Of a DNA stretch of 64,000 nt, positions 32,312 through 40,633 are shown piece by piece. Source of the stretch: Helicobacter suis (lineage in GTDB: Bacteria; Campylobacterota; Campylobacteria; Campylobacterales; Helicobacteraceae); contig NZ_CABIKG010000009.1 in the NCBI RefSeq assembly GCF_902196125.1, positions 22,704 to 86,703 on the forward strand, given 5' to 3'. The notes under the pieces were generated by a model that was given only the letters and a program-made list of their open reading frames with translations, was not told where the DNA came from and did no database searches. Each line of letters opens with the position of its first letter. The first letter of the stretch is position 1. The position numbers and the translations under genes are program-made.

Positions 32312-33654
32312 GCTTTATTACTCTCTTTTTGGTAATTTTTAAAAATATCTTGGCTCACCTTATAGCTACAAAACTTAGGCCCACACATAGAGCAAAACTC
32401 CGCTTCTTTGAAAACATCTTGGGGTAGCGCCTCATCGTGGTATTCTTTGGCACGATCAGGATCAAGGGCAAGTTCAAACTGTTTATTCCACTCAAAGGCA
32501 TAGCGCGCATCGCTCATCAAATCATCGCGCACTCTAGCATTGATCCTACCTCGCGCAATGTCGGCTGCATGGGCAGCAATTTTATAGGCTAAAATCCCCT
32601 CCCGTACATCTCTTGCATTGGGCAAGCCCAAATGCTCCTTAGGCGTAACATAGCAAAGCATCGCCACCCCTTTCCACGCCGCCACGCATGCCCCAATCGC
32701 GCTAGCGATGTGATCATAACCAGCTGCAATATCTGTAACCAAAGGCCCTAGAACATAAAAAGGGGCGTGGTTGCATAGCTCCTTTTGTAATTTTACATTG
32801 CGCTCAATTTGATTTAAGGGTACATGTCCAGGTCCCTCAATCATCACCTGCACATCTTTTTCATAGGCGCGTTTAGCCAACTCTCCTAAAACTTTTAGCT
32901 CAGCAAATTGTGCTGCATCGCTAGCATCAGCTAAGCAGCCGGGGCGCAAAGAATCGCCTAAACTCAAACTCACATCATACTTTTGGCAAATGGCTAAAAT
33001 CTCATCAAAGGCGCTATAAAAGGGGTTTTGTTTGTGATAGTGCATCATCCAAGAGGCCATTAAGCTCCCCCCACGGCTCACAATCCCCATTTTGCGCTGA
33101 CTTACAAAGGGCATATGCTCAAGCAAAAACCCGCAATGAATCGTAAAATAACTTACCCCCTGTTTAGCCTGTTTTTCTAACACCCCTAACATTGTATCAA
33201 TGTCTAATTGCATCACATCGTTGTTCACATCGTGTAAAATCTGATACATCGGCACGGTTCCAATAGGCACAGAAGAGGCCTTAATAATTTCTGCGCGGAT
33301 TGTATCTAAATCCCCGCCGGTAGAAAGATCCATCACCGTATCTGCCCCGTATTTAATAGCCACGCGGAGTTTTTCTACCTCCTCCTCTGTAGAGTGGATA
33401 ATAGCCGAGCTACCGATGTTAGCATTAATCTTAGTTTTTAATGCAATACCTATACCCATAGGCTCTAAATTGCTATGCTCTATATTAGCCGGAATAATCA
33501 GTCTGCCGCGCGCTACCTCAGATCGCACCTGCTCTGGGCTTATCTCTTCTATATTAGCGATATAAGCCATTTCCTCTGTAATGATTCCTTTTTTAGCGTA
33601 GTGTAGTTGGGTTTTAATTAAATCCTTACTTCTTTTAGCTAGATAATTGCGCAT
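32308..33654 (-). CDS. thiC: Phosphomethylpyrimidine synthase ThiC
   Basis: Radical SAM enzyme that turns aminoimidazole ribotide into the thiamine pyrimidine HMP-P. It has 448 residues. Conserved segments include [29 protein letters not shown], and [14 protein letters not shown]. The C-terminal cluster motif is CSMCGPKFC (Cx2Cx4C). The ATG at 33654 has ggag just upstream; a longer version would begin MLVCCFSKY and lacks such a site. No TPP riboswitch is visible upstream. H. pylori lacks thiC as I recall, so this organism may make more of its own thiamine. Confidence 0.95.
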   Translation of the reverse strand: MRNYLAKRSKDLIKTQLHYAKKGIITEEMAYIANIEEISPEQVRSEVARGRLIIPANIEHSNLEPMGIGIALKTKINANIGSSAIIHSTEEEVEKLRVAIKYGADTVMDLSTGGDLDTIRAEIIKASSVPIGTVPMYQILHDVNNDVMQLDIDTMLGVLEKQAKQGVSYFTIHCGFLLEHMPFVSQRKMGIVSRGGSLMASWMMHYHKQNPFYSAFDEILAICQKYDVSLSLGDSLRPGCLADASDAAQFAELKVLGELAKRAYEKDVQVMIEGPGHVPLNQIERNVKLQKELCNHAPFYVLGPLVTDIAAGYDHIASAIGACVAAWKGVAMLCYVTPKEHLGLPNARDVREGILAYKIAAHAADIARGRINARVRDDLMSDARYAFEWNKQFELALDPDRAKEYHDEALPQDVFKEAEFCSMCGPKFCSYKVSQDIFKNYQKESNKA

Positions 33655-33739
33655 GCGCTCTCCTTCATATTTAGAAAAGCAACACACTAGCAAAAGCGCT
33701 TGAATATAGGCTTAAGAATTCTTATTAATTTTAAATAGC

Positions 33740-33745
33740 TAGAAT
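33740..33745 (+). promoter_or_regulatory. Possible -10 box for ispDF
   Basis: TAGAAT lies 27 bases before the TTG start of ispDF in the AT-rich divergent gap with thiC. The position fits, but the motif is common in this composition. Confidence 0.4.
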
Positions 33746-33771
33746 CTTTCAATTTTTATCTTAGGATTGTT

Positions 33772-34944
33772 TTGAATCAAAATTTTTCGCTGATTTTACT
33801 TGCTGCAGGTTCTAGTAGTCGCTTTATACAAAGCTTGCCCCCCAAATTACCTCCCATTAAAAAGCAATGGTGGATATATCAAGGATTGCCTTTATGGGAG
33901 AAAGTATATAGAGATTTTAAGGCTTTGGATTGTTTTGAGCAGATTTTTTTAGTGGTTAGTAACTCTTTAGAGCAAATTTATATTAAACAAGCTTTAGAGG
34001 ATTTAGAACTTAGTGTCATTTTAGGGGGGAAGAGTCGCCAAGAGTCGGTACTAAATGCGCTTAAATTAGTACAAACCCCCTTTGTAGTGGTAAGCGATGT
34101 GGCGCGTTTTAAAGGGGGGGCACAGATGTTTTTAAAGCTTTTAGATCGCTTTAAAAGCCAAGTTAAATTAGATGGCATCGCCCCAGCTTTAAGTGCCTCT
34201 GATACGATGGTTTTAAACCAGCAAGGCTACACCCCACTAGATCGCACCCACACTTTGCATGTACAAACCCCCCAGATTTGCCGGACAGAAAAGTTAAAAG
34301 AAGCTTATAACAAGGGAAATTTTAGCGATGAGAGTAGTGCTCTTTTAAGCAGTGGAGGGCAGGTTGTTTATATAGAGGGTAGTTTAGATTTGCATAAACT
34401 CACCTTTGCTCAGGATTTACCCCCCTATACTACTTGTTTGACAACTCATACCGGTTTAGGATTTGATATACATGGATTTGAGGCCAATAAACCCATGAAA
34501 ATAGGCGGTGTTCTTATTGATTCCAAAGACAGCAAAGAACAAGGGTTTAAAGCCCATAGCGATGGAGATGTACTCTTACATGCCCTCATAGATGCAATTT
34601 TAGGGGCGATTAAAGGCGTGGATATTGGCATGTACTTTAGCGATCAAGACCCGCGCTTTAAAAACATGGATTCAAGTTTAATGCTCACCCAGATTTATCA
34701 TTTAGCACGAGGAATGGGGCATACTATAGAGGGCATTGATTGTACCCTTTTGGCGGATAAACCCAAAATAGCGCCTTATAGAGGGGCAATTAAATCGCGC
34801 TTAGCTGATCTATTACATTTAAATAAAAGGGCGATCAATTTGAAGGCCACCACTTTTGAGGGGCTAGGATTTATCGGGAGAAAAGAGGGGGTAGGCGCGC
34901 AGGTATTGGTTCAAATGAGTGCCTTAAGTGTTATTTATCAGTGA
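33772..34944 (+). CDS. ispDF: Fused IspD-IspF enzyme of the MEP isoprenoid pathway
   Basis: A 390-residue fusion. The N-terminal IspD part (about 1-215, CDP-ME synthesis) has LILLAAGSSSRF at residues 6-17 and SDVARFKGG near 107. The IspF part (about 222-390, cyclic diphosphate formation) opens with GLGFDIHGF, whose aspartate and histidine bind zinc, and has AHSDGDVLLHALIDA. The fusion is usual in Campylobacterota; the enzymes act at non-consecutive steps with IspE between. The start is TTG with agga upstream. The IspD part carries a G7 run at 34114-34120. Confidence 0.95.
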   Translation: MNQNFSLILLAAGSSSRFIQSLPPKLPPIKKQWWIYQGLPLWEKVYRDFKALDCFEQIFLVVSNSLEQIYIKQALEDLELSVILGGKSRQESVLNALKLVQTPFVVVSDVARFKGGAQMFLKLLDRFKSQVKLDGIAPALSASDTMVLNQQGYTPLDRTHTLHVQTPQICRTEKLKEAYNKGNFSDESSALLSSGGQVVYIEGSLDLHKLTFAQDLPPYTTCLTTHTGLGFDIHGFEANKPMKIGGVLIDSKDSKEQGFKAHSDGDVLLHALIDAILGAIKGVDIGMYFSDQDPRFKNMDSSLMLTQIYHLARGMGHTIEGIDCTLLADKPKIAPYRGAIKSRLADLLHLNKRAINLKATTFEGLGFIGRKEGVGAQVLVQMSALSVIYQ

Positions 34945-35061
34945 GATTACAAGCCACCCTTGCTATTTAATCTCAAGTAGAAATAGAGGTTATACTAATA
35001 AAATATAAAAAACTACAAACAAAATAGCCCCCACTTGCTAACTAGCCAATCAAGCGCGTAT

Positions 35062-35081
35062 GTAAAGAGCTAGGTCTTTAC
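35062..35081. repeat. Perfect 7-bp inverted repeat
   Basis: GTAAAGA and TCTTTAC flank the 6-base spacer gctagg. No T-run follows on either strand, so it is not a standard terminator. A binding site or the hairpin end of a lost mobile element are both possible. Confidence 0.7.
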
Positions 35082-35281
35082 AACTTAGAATTAGCGGTTA
35101 AATCTGTAGACTGGGATTTTTTAGAGATCAAGTTCTATATAGAATATTTCGCCGTTACTACCAAAGTCATCAAGGTAATCGTCGCTGAATTTTAAAGTGC
35201 GGGTGATGAATAGGTTCTCGCCGATGCATTTAAGCGGGGGGAGTTGAGATCGCTTTGCTCAAGGTTTGCACCCATGTTTTA

Positions 35282-35301
35282 AATGTCCTAGAATGTCCTA
35301 G
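35282..35301. repeat. Perfect 10-bp tandem duplication
   Basis: AATGTCCTAG occurs twice head to tail, one helical turn apart, 20 bases beyond the stop codon of the unknown gene at 35322-35906. Confidence 0.85.
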
Positions 35302-35321
35302 TCTCTGCTTTGAGCGTCTCT

Positions 35322-35906
35322 TTATTCTGTAATATTTTTGTGGCTTTCTAACACCTCTTGGATCATCTGCTTATCTGCTTCTATCTCAAATACAAGGCAC
35401 AGCGCGCTTAAAATTTCTACATCCTGTGATGTTTTAATAGCCCCTATCTTCTCTAGCTGGCTTGTAAGCCCACGCGATTTAAGCCAACGCTGTAAGTGGC
35501 CTGTTTTGTAATGTTCTAACACATCTAAGAGATTAAAATGTTCTCTGAGTTGTTCTAAACTGGTAACTCTCTGACCATCACAAAGTAGGGGGAACTTAGC
35601 TAACCTTCTATTCTCTTCCTTCATCTCTGGCAATGCGCTAGTGATGTAAGGCTTTGTGAAATTTCTTATTTTACGCTGTAAGTCCTTCACCTGTTGACTT
35701 AACCGTTGAACCGTTTTAGCCGTATGTACTTGGTTATTGTACACAGTTTTCATATCCCTTTGCATTTGTTGCAAATGAACCTCTGGTAAAGCACCATATT
35801 TCATACTATATATTGAATCAAGACCGCATTTTGTAAGACCTGCTACAGTACATTTATCAACATAATATGCTGGGTTGTTGGGGTTTTTTGGATCATGAAT
35901 ATCCAT
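35322..35906 (-). CDS. Unrecognised coiled-coil protein with C-terminal FxxxDVxxxYxxGxLxxWL module
   Basis: A 194-residue protein of unknown function. The N-terminal part has two cysteines (KCTVAGLTKCG), residues 60-85 form a coiled coil (QRLSQQVKDLQRKI), and the C-terminal half has VTSLEQLREHFNLLDVLEHY, then KTGHLQRWLKSRG. I recall similar L-x2-x-F-x4-[LV]-x3-Y-x2-G-x-L-x2-WL modules at the ends of varied bacterial proteins, without a known role. The ATG at 35906 has aaagga at a good distance, preferred over one 57 bases upstream without such a site. It stands alone between ispDF and comFC, with two palindromes upstream. Confidence 0.65.
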   Translation of the reverse strand: MDIHDPKNPNNPAYYVDKCTVAGLTKCGLDSIYSMKYGALPEVHLQQMQRDMKTVYNNQVHTAKTVQRLSQQVKDLQRKIRNFTKPYITSALPEMKEENRRLAKFPLLCDGQRVTSLEQLREHFNLLDVLEHYKTGHLQRWLKSRGLTSQLEKIGAIKTSQDVEILSALCLVFEIEADKQMIQEVLESHKNITE

Positions 35907-35960
35907 GTGAAATCCTTTCTTTAGAGGGAGTGAATTTTGTTGTATCCTCTCACTACTAAG

Positions 35961-35975
35961 CAATGAACTTCATTG
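35961..35975. promoter_or_regulatory. Operator-like 15-bp palindrome
   Basis: CAATGAA-c-TTCATTG is perfect around one central base and lies 55 bases upstream of the unknown gene at 35322-35906. Together with the neighbouring 16-bp palindrome it suggests a repressor binding region. Confidence 0.55.
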
Positions 35976-35983
35976 TAAGATTT

Positions 35984-35999
35984 ATTGCCTTAAGGTAAT
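35984..35999. promoter_or_regulatory. Operator-like 16-bp near-perfect palindrome
   Basis: ATTGCCTTAAGGTAAT differs from its reverse complement only in one symmetric base pair. Its centre is about 23 bp from the centre of the 35961-35975 palindrome, close to two helical turns. Confidence 0.55.
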
Positions 36000-36139
36000 C
36001 TTTAACAAAACCCGCGCTTATCACACAAAATCTAATGTGCTAATCCAAACTTCTGTGATTAACTTTTAAGATTTTAATGTTTTTGGCAAAATCCCGTGCA
36101 AACGCATTTATTGCTTTTTGGCTAGATCAAACACTTACA

Positions 36140-36721
36140 CTAAACCTTAGCCAACACTAAGGCAAAAATTACGCGCGCTCCAGATTCTATTACGGTCTTG
36201 ATAGCCTCTTGCATCGTACTACCCGTAGTGAGCACATCATCAACTAGAAAATAATCAAGATTGGGGTTTGCTTTAAAAACAAAATCTTTTTTGTGTTCTT
36301 GTCTAAATTGGTAACTCGTTCCAGCATAGCTAATATTAGATTTAGCCATGAGTTTATTATAAACTACCCTACAGTGATTTTTAAGTTCTTTTTGACAAAA
36401 GGTGCGGGCAATGATAGCTGTATGCGAATAGCCTCTTTTGACATGATCATCAATGGGCAAGGCATAAAGGGGGGAGGATTTAAAAGTGTAATGGGTATAA
36501 AAATACTCCCGCGCTCTTTGAGAAAGCAAAGTTAAAATACGGCTACCTAGTGTCTTGTATTTGCTTTTAAGAAGCATTTCTATCTCATCATAAAGATAGA
36601 AACTATAAACCGGCAAGCCATGTATAACTTGGGTTTGAAAGACAAGAGGCAAATCCTCATAACAACGCTTACAAAGAAGGCTAAAGGGTCTAGTCCATGC
36701 TAGACACAACATACAGCGCAA
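36140..36721 (-). CDS. ComFC-type phosphoribosyltransferase-fold protein
   Basis: A 193-residue ComF family protein. An N-terminal zinc ribbon (CMLC near residues 3-6 and CKRC near 18-21) is followed by a PRT fold with the PRPP-type loop FLVDDVLTTGSTM near residue 157. In naturally competent bacteria, ComFC takes part in DNA uptake after entry into the cytoplasm; an H. pylori homologue (HP1473) is described in transformation as I recall. It lies 2 bases after the chemoreceptor gene, so it may be co-transcribed with it. Confidence 0.85.
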   Translation of the reverse strand: MRCMLCLAWTRPFSLLCKRCYEDLPLVFQTQVIHGLPVYSFYLYDEIEMLLKSKYKTLGSRILTLLSQRAREYFYTHYTFKSSPLYALPIDDHVKRGYSHTAIIARTFCQKELKNHCRVVYNKLMAKSNISYAGTSYQFRQEHKKDFVFKANPNLDYFLVDDVLTTGSTMQEAIKTVIESGARVIFALVLAKV

Positions 36722-36723
36722 GG

Positions 36724-38328
36724 CTAGACTTTAAATTTATTAAATTCTTTCTCTAATTCTTGGTTCTTTGTAATCATTTGCGTGTTGTAATCCTCCAGAC
36801 TTTTGCGTATTTCCTTCACTTCTGTAAAGATTTTAGAAAAATTATTAATCACCTGACCTAATTCTTCCATTTTGGCTAGAACCGTTTTATTTTGATTCAC
36901 CGTATCTTGGGATTTTTGCTTAGTTAAAGTCAAATTATCCTTAGCATTTTTAGCATCCTCAATTAAAAGTGAAGTTTTATCAGAAACCTCTTTAGACTGG
37001 GTGGCAATGTTTTGTACTCTCTCGCCCATGCTTTCAATACTTTGGGTTACCATATTCACCATTGCTGTGATCTCGCCTAAAGATTTTTGGGTTTTACTAG
37101 CTAGATTGCGCACTTCATCAGCCACCACCGCAAACCCGCGCCCATGCTCGCCAGCTCTAGCCGCTTCAATGGCGGCATTGAGGGCTAATAAATTAGTTTG
37201 ATTGGCAATTTCTTCAATAATTGAAAGTACGCTTTTTATTTCAGTGGCATGCTGGACAAGTGCGGTTGAATCGGTGGCAATTTCTTGTTGGCCTTGTGCG
37301 GAAGCTAGAATTAAATCTACAGAATTTTGGATTTTGGCGATAAACTCATTAAGAGTTACATCGGTTGTATCCAAATTAGTAATGGTTTCGCCTAAGTTAC
37401 CTTGTGCTAGCTGCAAATTTTCCTCCACCTCGCGGTTAATCTTTTTAAGACTTTCTACAGCGTCTAATTCTCTTACTGCCGTTTGTCTTAAAGTTGCGGC
37501 TGATTCTTGCAAAGATTTACCTGTGTGGCTATTATCTGTAACAATTTGCTTACCAATACGGACAATCTCTGCGATCTTATCAAAGAATTGATCAATAAAG
37601 CCAGCTACAATCCCAATTTCATCTCTAGTTTTGATATTTAAGCGCTTGGTTAAATCTGCCTCTTTAGAGGAAACGAGATCTTTAGCCGTATCTCTAAAAC
37701 GAGCAAGTGGTTCAATGACATTTATTTGTACGACAACTACAAGTAGAATAGTAATTGCTAAAGAAATGCCTATCATCCAAATTAAAGTTTTAGAACTAAA
37801 GGACTTAGCATTGTTATAAGATTCTTTCAAAGAAAGTTTAACCTCCATTACCCCAATCATGTCCCCGGGCTTGTTATTGGTGTGGCAACTCACACATTGC
37901 GCATCGCCTACTAAAGGCTGGAGTACCACCACTTTTTTATTTTCCCCTTCCCCATGCATAAAAACCTCTTGGGGTAATTTTGGATTTTTAAAAAACTTTA
38001 ACACTCTAGGGTCTTTTGTAAAGCTTTGGTTTAATCCAAAGAGGCGGATATCTGGTTCTCCGGGATAAAACTTCATTTCTACCCCGGGTAATTTATTGCT
38101 ATCATCAATGGCTTTATAGATCGCCTTAGTTGTACCCACTGTGATAGCCTGTACTATGGTATTGATAATTGAGCTATTAATACTCTGGGCTACCATTCGG
38201 GCCTGTATTTCTGTCAGATTAGCATAATCGCGCTTGACGATCGTGAAAATAAAAAAAGTAAAGAGACCTAAAAGAACAACTAGATAGATCACAGTTCTAG
38301 TCCGAGAGCTACTTAACATTTCTAACAC
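36724..38328 (-). CDS. Methyl-accepting chemotaxis protein with periplasmic CxxCH (haem c-like) sensor domain
   Basis: A 534-residue transmembrane chemoreceptor. TM1 is near residues 13-32; a periplasmic domain of about 150 residues follows; TM2 ([19 protein letters not shown]) is near 185-203; then HAMP and a signalling domain. The signalling tip is typical ([19 protein letters not shown]). The periplasmic domain contains [18 protein letters not shown] near residue 145, a CxxCH haem c attachment motif in a DUF3365/Tll0287-like setting, so a redox or gas signal is likely. The GTG at 38328 is chosen, because ggag is 6 bases before it while the ATG at 38334 touches the ggag directly. No C-terminal methylation tether is visible. 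Confidence 0.9.
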   Translation of the reverse strand: MLEMLSSSRTRTVIYLVVLLGLFTFFIFTIVKRDYANLTEIQARMVAQSINSSIINTIVQAITVGTTKAIYKAIDDSNKLPGVEMKFYPGEPDIRLFGLNQSFTKDPRVLKFFKNPKLPQEVFMHGEGENKKVVVLQPLVGDAQCVSCHTNNKPGDMIGVMEVKLSLKESYNNAKSFSSKTLIWMIGISLAITILLVVVVQINVIEPLARFRDTAKDLVSSKEADLTKRLNIKTRDEIGIVAGFIDQFFDKIAEIVRIGKQIVTDNSHTGKSLQESAATLRQTAVRELDAVESLKKINREVEENLQLAQGNLGETITNLDTTDVTLNEFIAKIQNSVDLILASAQGQQEIATDSTALVQHATEIKSVLSIIEEIANQTNLLALNAAIEAARAGEHGRGFAVVADEVRNLASKTQKSLGEITAMVNMVTQSIESMGERVQNIATQSKEVSDKTSLLIEDAKNAKDNLTLTKQKSQDTVNQNKTVLAKMEELGQVINNFSKIFTEVKEIRKSLEDYNTQMITKNQELEKEFNKFKV

Positions 38329-38432
38329 AGGCATCTCCTATTGTAAGCAATACAAGTTGCTATGATAGCAAAAAATTATCACTACGCCGTAAAGCCCGCA
38401 AGCTTGCTAAGCAGATTAAGGCGTTTTTGCGT

Positions 38433-38438
38433 TATAAT
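38433..38438 (+). promoter_or_regulatory. Consensus -10 box in the MCP-tsaD gap
   Basis: TATAAT in the context gcgttataatg, with a TTTTTGCG stretch before it. A start would fall at 38444-38447, exactly at the ATG of a 61-codon frame and at the left edge of the possible tnpB/omegaRNA remnant. Confidence 0.5.
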
Positions 38439-38445
38439 GTCCGCT

Positions 38446-38545
38446 ATGAGTGAGGGCTCAACTCTTGGAGTAGAGGTTGTAAGACCGCCTAGCGGGCAAA
38501 CCTTGATGATCCCAGAATTCCCTAGCTTTGAGCGCGGGGAGTATG
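38446..38545 (+). pseudogene. Possible 3' remnant of an IS200/IS605 tnpB with guide-RNA-encoding end
   Basis: The plus strand encodes SEGSTLGVEVVRPPSGQTL and then IPEFPSFERGEYVKT. I recall the pattern GxSTLGxExVRP followed by an ExxSF-like stretch as the extreme C-terminus of many TnpB proteins, whose 3' end also encodes the omegaRNA. No rest of tnpB and no tnpA are present. The frame runs on to 38631 across the end of convergent tsaD, which is unlikely to be native coding. A small hairpin (CCGC-cta-GCGG, 38489-38499) lies inside. The family call is from memory of a short motif and may be wrong; an unrelated small RNA or leaderless small gene are alternatives. Confidence 0.35.
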
Positions 38546-38551
38546 TCAAAA

Positions 38552-39592
38552 CTATGTTTTGCCCACATAGGGTAAAGAAGTGTGCGGGCAAATGTCTAAA
38601 CTTTGTAAATGGGCAAATTCTTGGTGTTTAAAACTCTGTACACAACAACGCCCAATCATGGCCGCATTATCGCTACAAAATTCCAAAGGCGCAAGTTTTA
38701 ATTGAATCTGAAACTCTTGACAAAGCTCTTCAATGGCTTGACGGATAAATAAATTTGCACTCACCCCGCCTACTAAACCAAAGGTGCGTACTTCTTTTTG
38801 GGTAAAGTAATTCCTTAAAACCCGCAATAAATGCGCACACGCTTTTTTTTGAAAACCCGCACACACCCGCGCTTTAAATATTTCTGAAAGTTCCCCCTGC
38901 TCTTTTTGCTCCAAAATAGCTAAGCGGACAGCATTTTTTAAACCCGAAAAACTAAAGGCTAGATTGTTATGATTCTTAAGAGGAAGCGGAAAATCTAAAG
39001 CATCACTATTCAAACAGAAACGCGCTAAGTTTTCAACAATGGGGCCCCCGGGATAACCCAAACCTAGCATTTTAGAAACCTTATCAAAGCTTTCGCCTAA
39101 ACTATCATCTAAGCTTTTAGCGATGATTTTTATATCCGTGTGGCTATTACACTCTAAGAGTAAAGTATGCCCTCCAGAGACAAGTAGCGCGCTTAAAGGA
39201 AACTGGGCTTGGGGCTTATTAATAAAGAGTGAATATAAATGCCCTTTGAGATGATCAACACTAATAAGGGGGATTTGTAAACCTAGCGCTAAAGTTTTAG
39301 CCATCATTAGCCCTTCTAAAAGCGTGATACTAAGACCCGGGCAAGTACTCACCCCGATAGCTTTAAGATTACTAAAAGAATGCCCCTTTTGATTTAAAAA
39401 AGACTTTGCTTTTTCTAAGAGTGTGGGTAAATTGATTGCATGCAAGCGTGAGGCTAGTTCAGGTACAACGCCTCCATAAGGGCTATGCGTGCTCTCTTGA
39501 GAGATTTTGGCATGCCATAAGAGTTGGCTACTTTGTAGGCAAGTTAATGCTAAAGAAGAATCATCACAACTGCTTTCAATGCTTAAAACCAT
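38552..39592 (-). CDS. tsaD: tRNA N6-threonylcarbamoyladenosine transferase
   Basis: Transfers the threonylcarbamoyl group to A37 of tRNAs reading ANN codons, with TsaB and TsaE. A 346-residue Kae1/TsaD ASKHA protein. It opens LSIESSCDDSSLAL, has the metal-binding histidines in VDHLKGHLYSLF near residue 109, GGHTLLLE near 135, and LVGGVSANLFIR near 265. The ATG at 39592 is chosen; upstream in-frame codons run through the divergent promoter. The last residues (PYVGKT) differ from what I remember of H. pylori and may have been changed by the adjoining insertion remnant. Confidence 0.95.
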   Translation of the reverse strand: MVLSIESSCDDSSLALTCLQSSQLLWHAKISQESTHSPYGGVVPELASRLHAINLPTLLEKAKSFLNQKGHSFSNLKAIGVSTCPGLSITLLEGLMMAKTLALGLQIPLISVDHLKGHLYSLFINKPQAQFPLSALLVSGGHTLLLECNSHTDIKIIAKSLDDSLGESFDKVSKMLGLGYPGGPIVENLARFCLNSDALDFPLPLKNHNNLAFSFSGLKNAVRLAILEQKEQGELSEIFKARVCAGFQKKACAHLLRVLRNYFTQKEVRTFGLVGGVSANLFIRQAIEELCQEFQIQLKLAPLEFCSDNAAMIGRCCVQSFKHQEFAHLQSLDICPHTSLPYVGKT

Positions 39593-39597
39593 TAGGA

Positions 39598-39603
39598 TAT
39601 AAT
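39598..39603 (+). promoter_or_regulatory. -10 box for the agmatine deiminase-hypF-serB operon
   Basis: TATAAT in aggatataatagc lies 29 bases before the GTG start at 39632, in the divergent gap with tsaD. No close -35 is seen, as usual in Helicobacter. Confidence 0.6.
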
Positions 39604-39631
39604 AGCATGCTAAAAGTTTTTGGAGGTTGAG

Positions 39632-40633
39632 GTGAAGCGGTTTAAGGCTGAGTGGGAGGAACAACGCGCTATTTTAATCGCTTTTCCCCATATTGCTAGC
39701 GATTGGGGGGCGTATTTAGAGCAAGCACAGGATAGTTTTTATAACTGCATTTGTGCGCTTTCTAAATACCAACAAGTCTTAGTTTGTGTACACCCAAGCG
39801 ATACACAAGCCCAAGATCGCCTAGCGCGTCTAGGGCAGGTACAAATTGTTTTAGCCGAATATAACGACACTTGGGTACGCGATTTTGGGCCTTTATGCGT
39901 AGAAACTAATGGGGTCTTGCTTTATTTAGATTTTATTTTTAATGGGTGGGGGGGGAAGTATCCGGCTAATTTAGATAACACTGTTAGCATAAAATTAGCC
40001 CAAAAGGGATTATTAAAACACCCCTTGCGCTCTGTTAATCTGGTTTTAGAGGGGGGGAGTGTAGAAAGCGATGGAGCAGGGACTTTGCTTGTTAATGCAA
40101 CATGCTTACTAGATTCTAAGCGTAACCCTAATATAGAAGCTGATAAATTAAGCGCAATTCTTAAACAAGAGCTAGGTTTAGAGCGTATTTTATGGCTAGA
40201 TACGCCGCCTTTAAAGGGTGATGATACAGATGGGCATATTGATACTCTCGCGCGCTTTTTAGACCCACAAACCATCGCCTATATTTCTTGTAATGATACA
40301 AACGATTCACATTACCAGCCTTTAAAGCAAATGGAACAACAATTAAAAGAGTTTAGAACTCTTGAAGGGCAATCTTATCGTCTAATCCCCCTACCTAGTC
40401 CGCGCCCTAAGTACTATCAAGACAGACGGCTACCTGCTACCTATGCTAATTTTTTATTTGCCAATAGCGGGGGGCAACGGGTGTTATTTGTCCCCACTTA
40501 TGACGATCCAGCCGATACAATTGCTATGAAAATTTTAGAGAAGTACAGCCAATTAGAAGTAGTTGGCATTGATTGCTCCATACTCATTAGAGAAAATGGG
40601 AGCTTACACTGCGCTACGATGCAACTTTATTGA
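39632..40633 (+). CDS. Agmatine deiminase / peptidyl-arginine deiminase family protein
   Basis: A 333-residue protein of the guanidino-group modifying superfamily; agmatine deiminase turns agmatine into N-carbamoylputrescine. The pattern is DTWVRDFGPL near residue 85, LEGGSVESDG near 137, the catalytic histidine in DTDGHIDTLARF near 198, and the nucleophile cysteine in SLHCATMQ at the end. The GTG at 39632 is chosen, as ggagg is 5 bases upstream. It may feed polyamine synthesis together with nspC. It contains runs of G8 (39948-39955) and G7. It is followed directly by hypF, in the order I recall for HP0049-HP0048. Confidence 0.88.
   Translation: MKRFKAEWEEQRAILIAFPHIASDWGAYLEQAQDSFYNCICALSKYQQVLVCVHPSDTQAQDRLARLGQVQIVLAEYNDTWVRDFGPLCVETNGVLLYLDFIFNGWGGKYPANLDNTVSIKLAQKGLLKHPLRSVNLVLEGGSVESDGAGTLLVNATCLLDSKRNPNIEADKLSAILKQELGLERILWLDTPPLKGDDTDGHIDTLARFLDPQTIAYISCNDTNDSHYQPLKQMEQQLKEFRTLEGQSYRLIPLPSPRPKYYQDRRLPATYANFLFANSGGQRVLFVPTYDDPADTIAMKILEKYSQLEVVGIDCSILIRENGSLHCATMQLY

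Larger units (their letters stand above)
34945..35321. other. Gene-poor 377-bp region with possible decayed coding sequence
   Basis: No intact gene. Short stop-bounded frames exist on both strands: minus 35121-35258 (46 codons, including GENLFITRTLKFSDDYL) and plus 35055-35194 (ending VIKVIVAEF). Either could be the relic of a gene; I recognise neither. A perfect inverted repeat (35062-35081) and a perfect 10-bp tandem duplication (35282-35301) lie within. It forms one side of a small island around the unknown gene at 35322-35906. Confidence 0.5.

Noticed and set aside
33655..33771. TPP riboswitch upstream of thiC
   Set aside because: The gap is AT-rich and contains no thi-box core (CUGAGA...) on the thiC strand.
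34114..34120. G7 run in ispDF as a contingency locus
   Set aside because: ispDF is essential in the MEP pathway and the run is short; G/C runs of 7 occur in several housekeeping genes here (hypF, purB, ppk).
36084..36103. Sigma-54-like sequence on the minus strand (TTTGCACGGGATTTTGC)
   Set aside because: The spacing between the G and GC elements is 11 instead of 10 and the first G of GG is T, so it fails the strict RpoN rule.
38552..38631. Coding extension of the 38446 frame into tsaD
   Set aside because: It would overlap the end of a conserved convergent gene by 80 bases; more likely the frame remains open by chance beyond the remnant.
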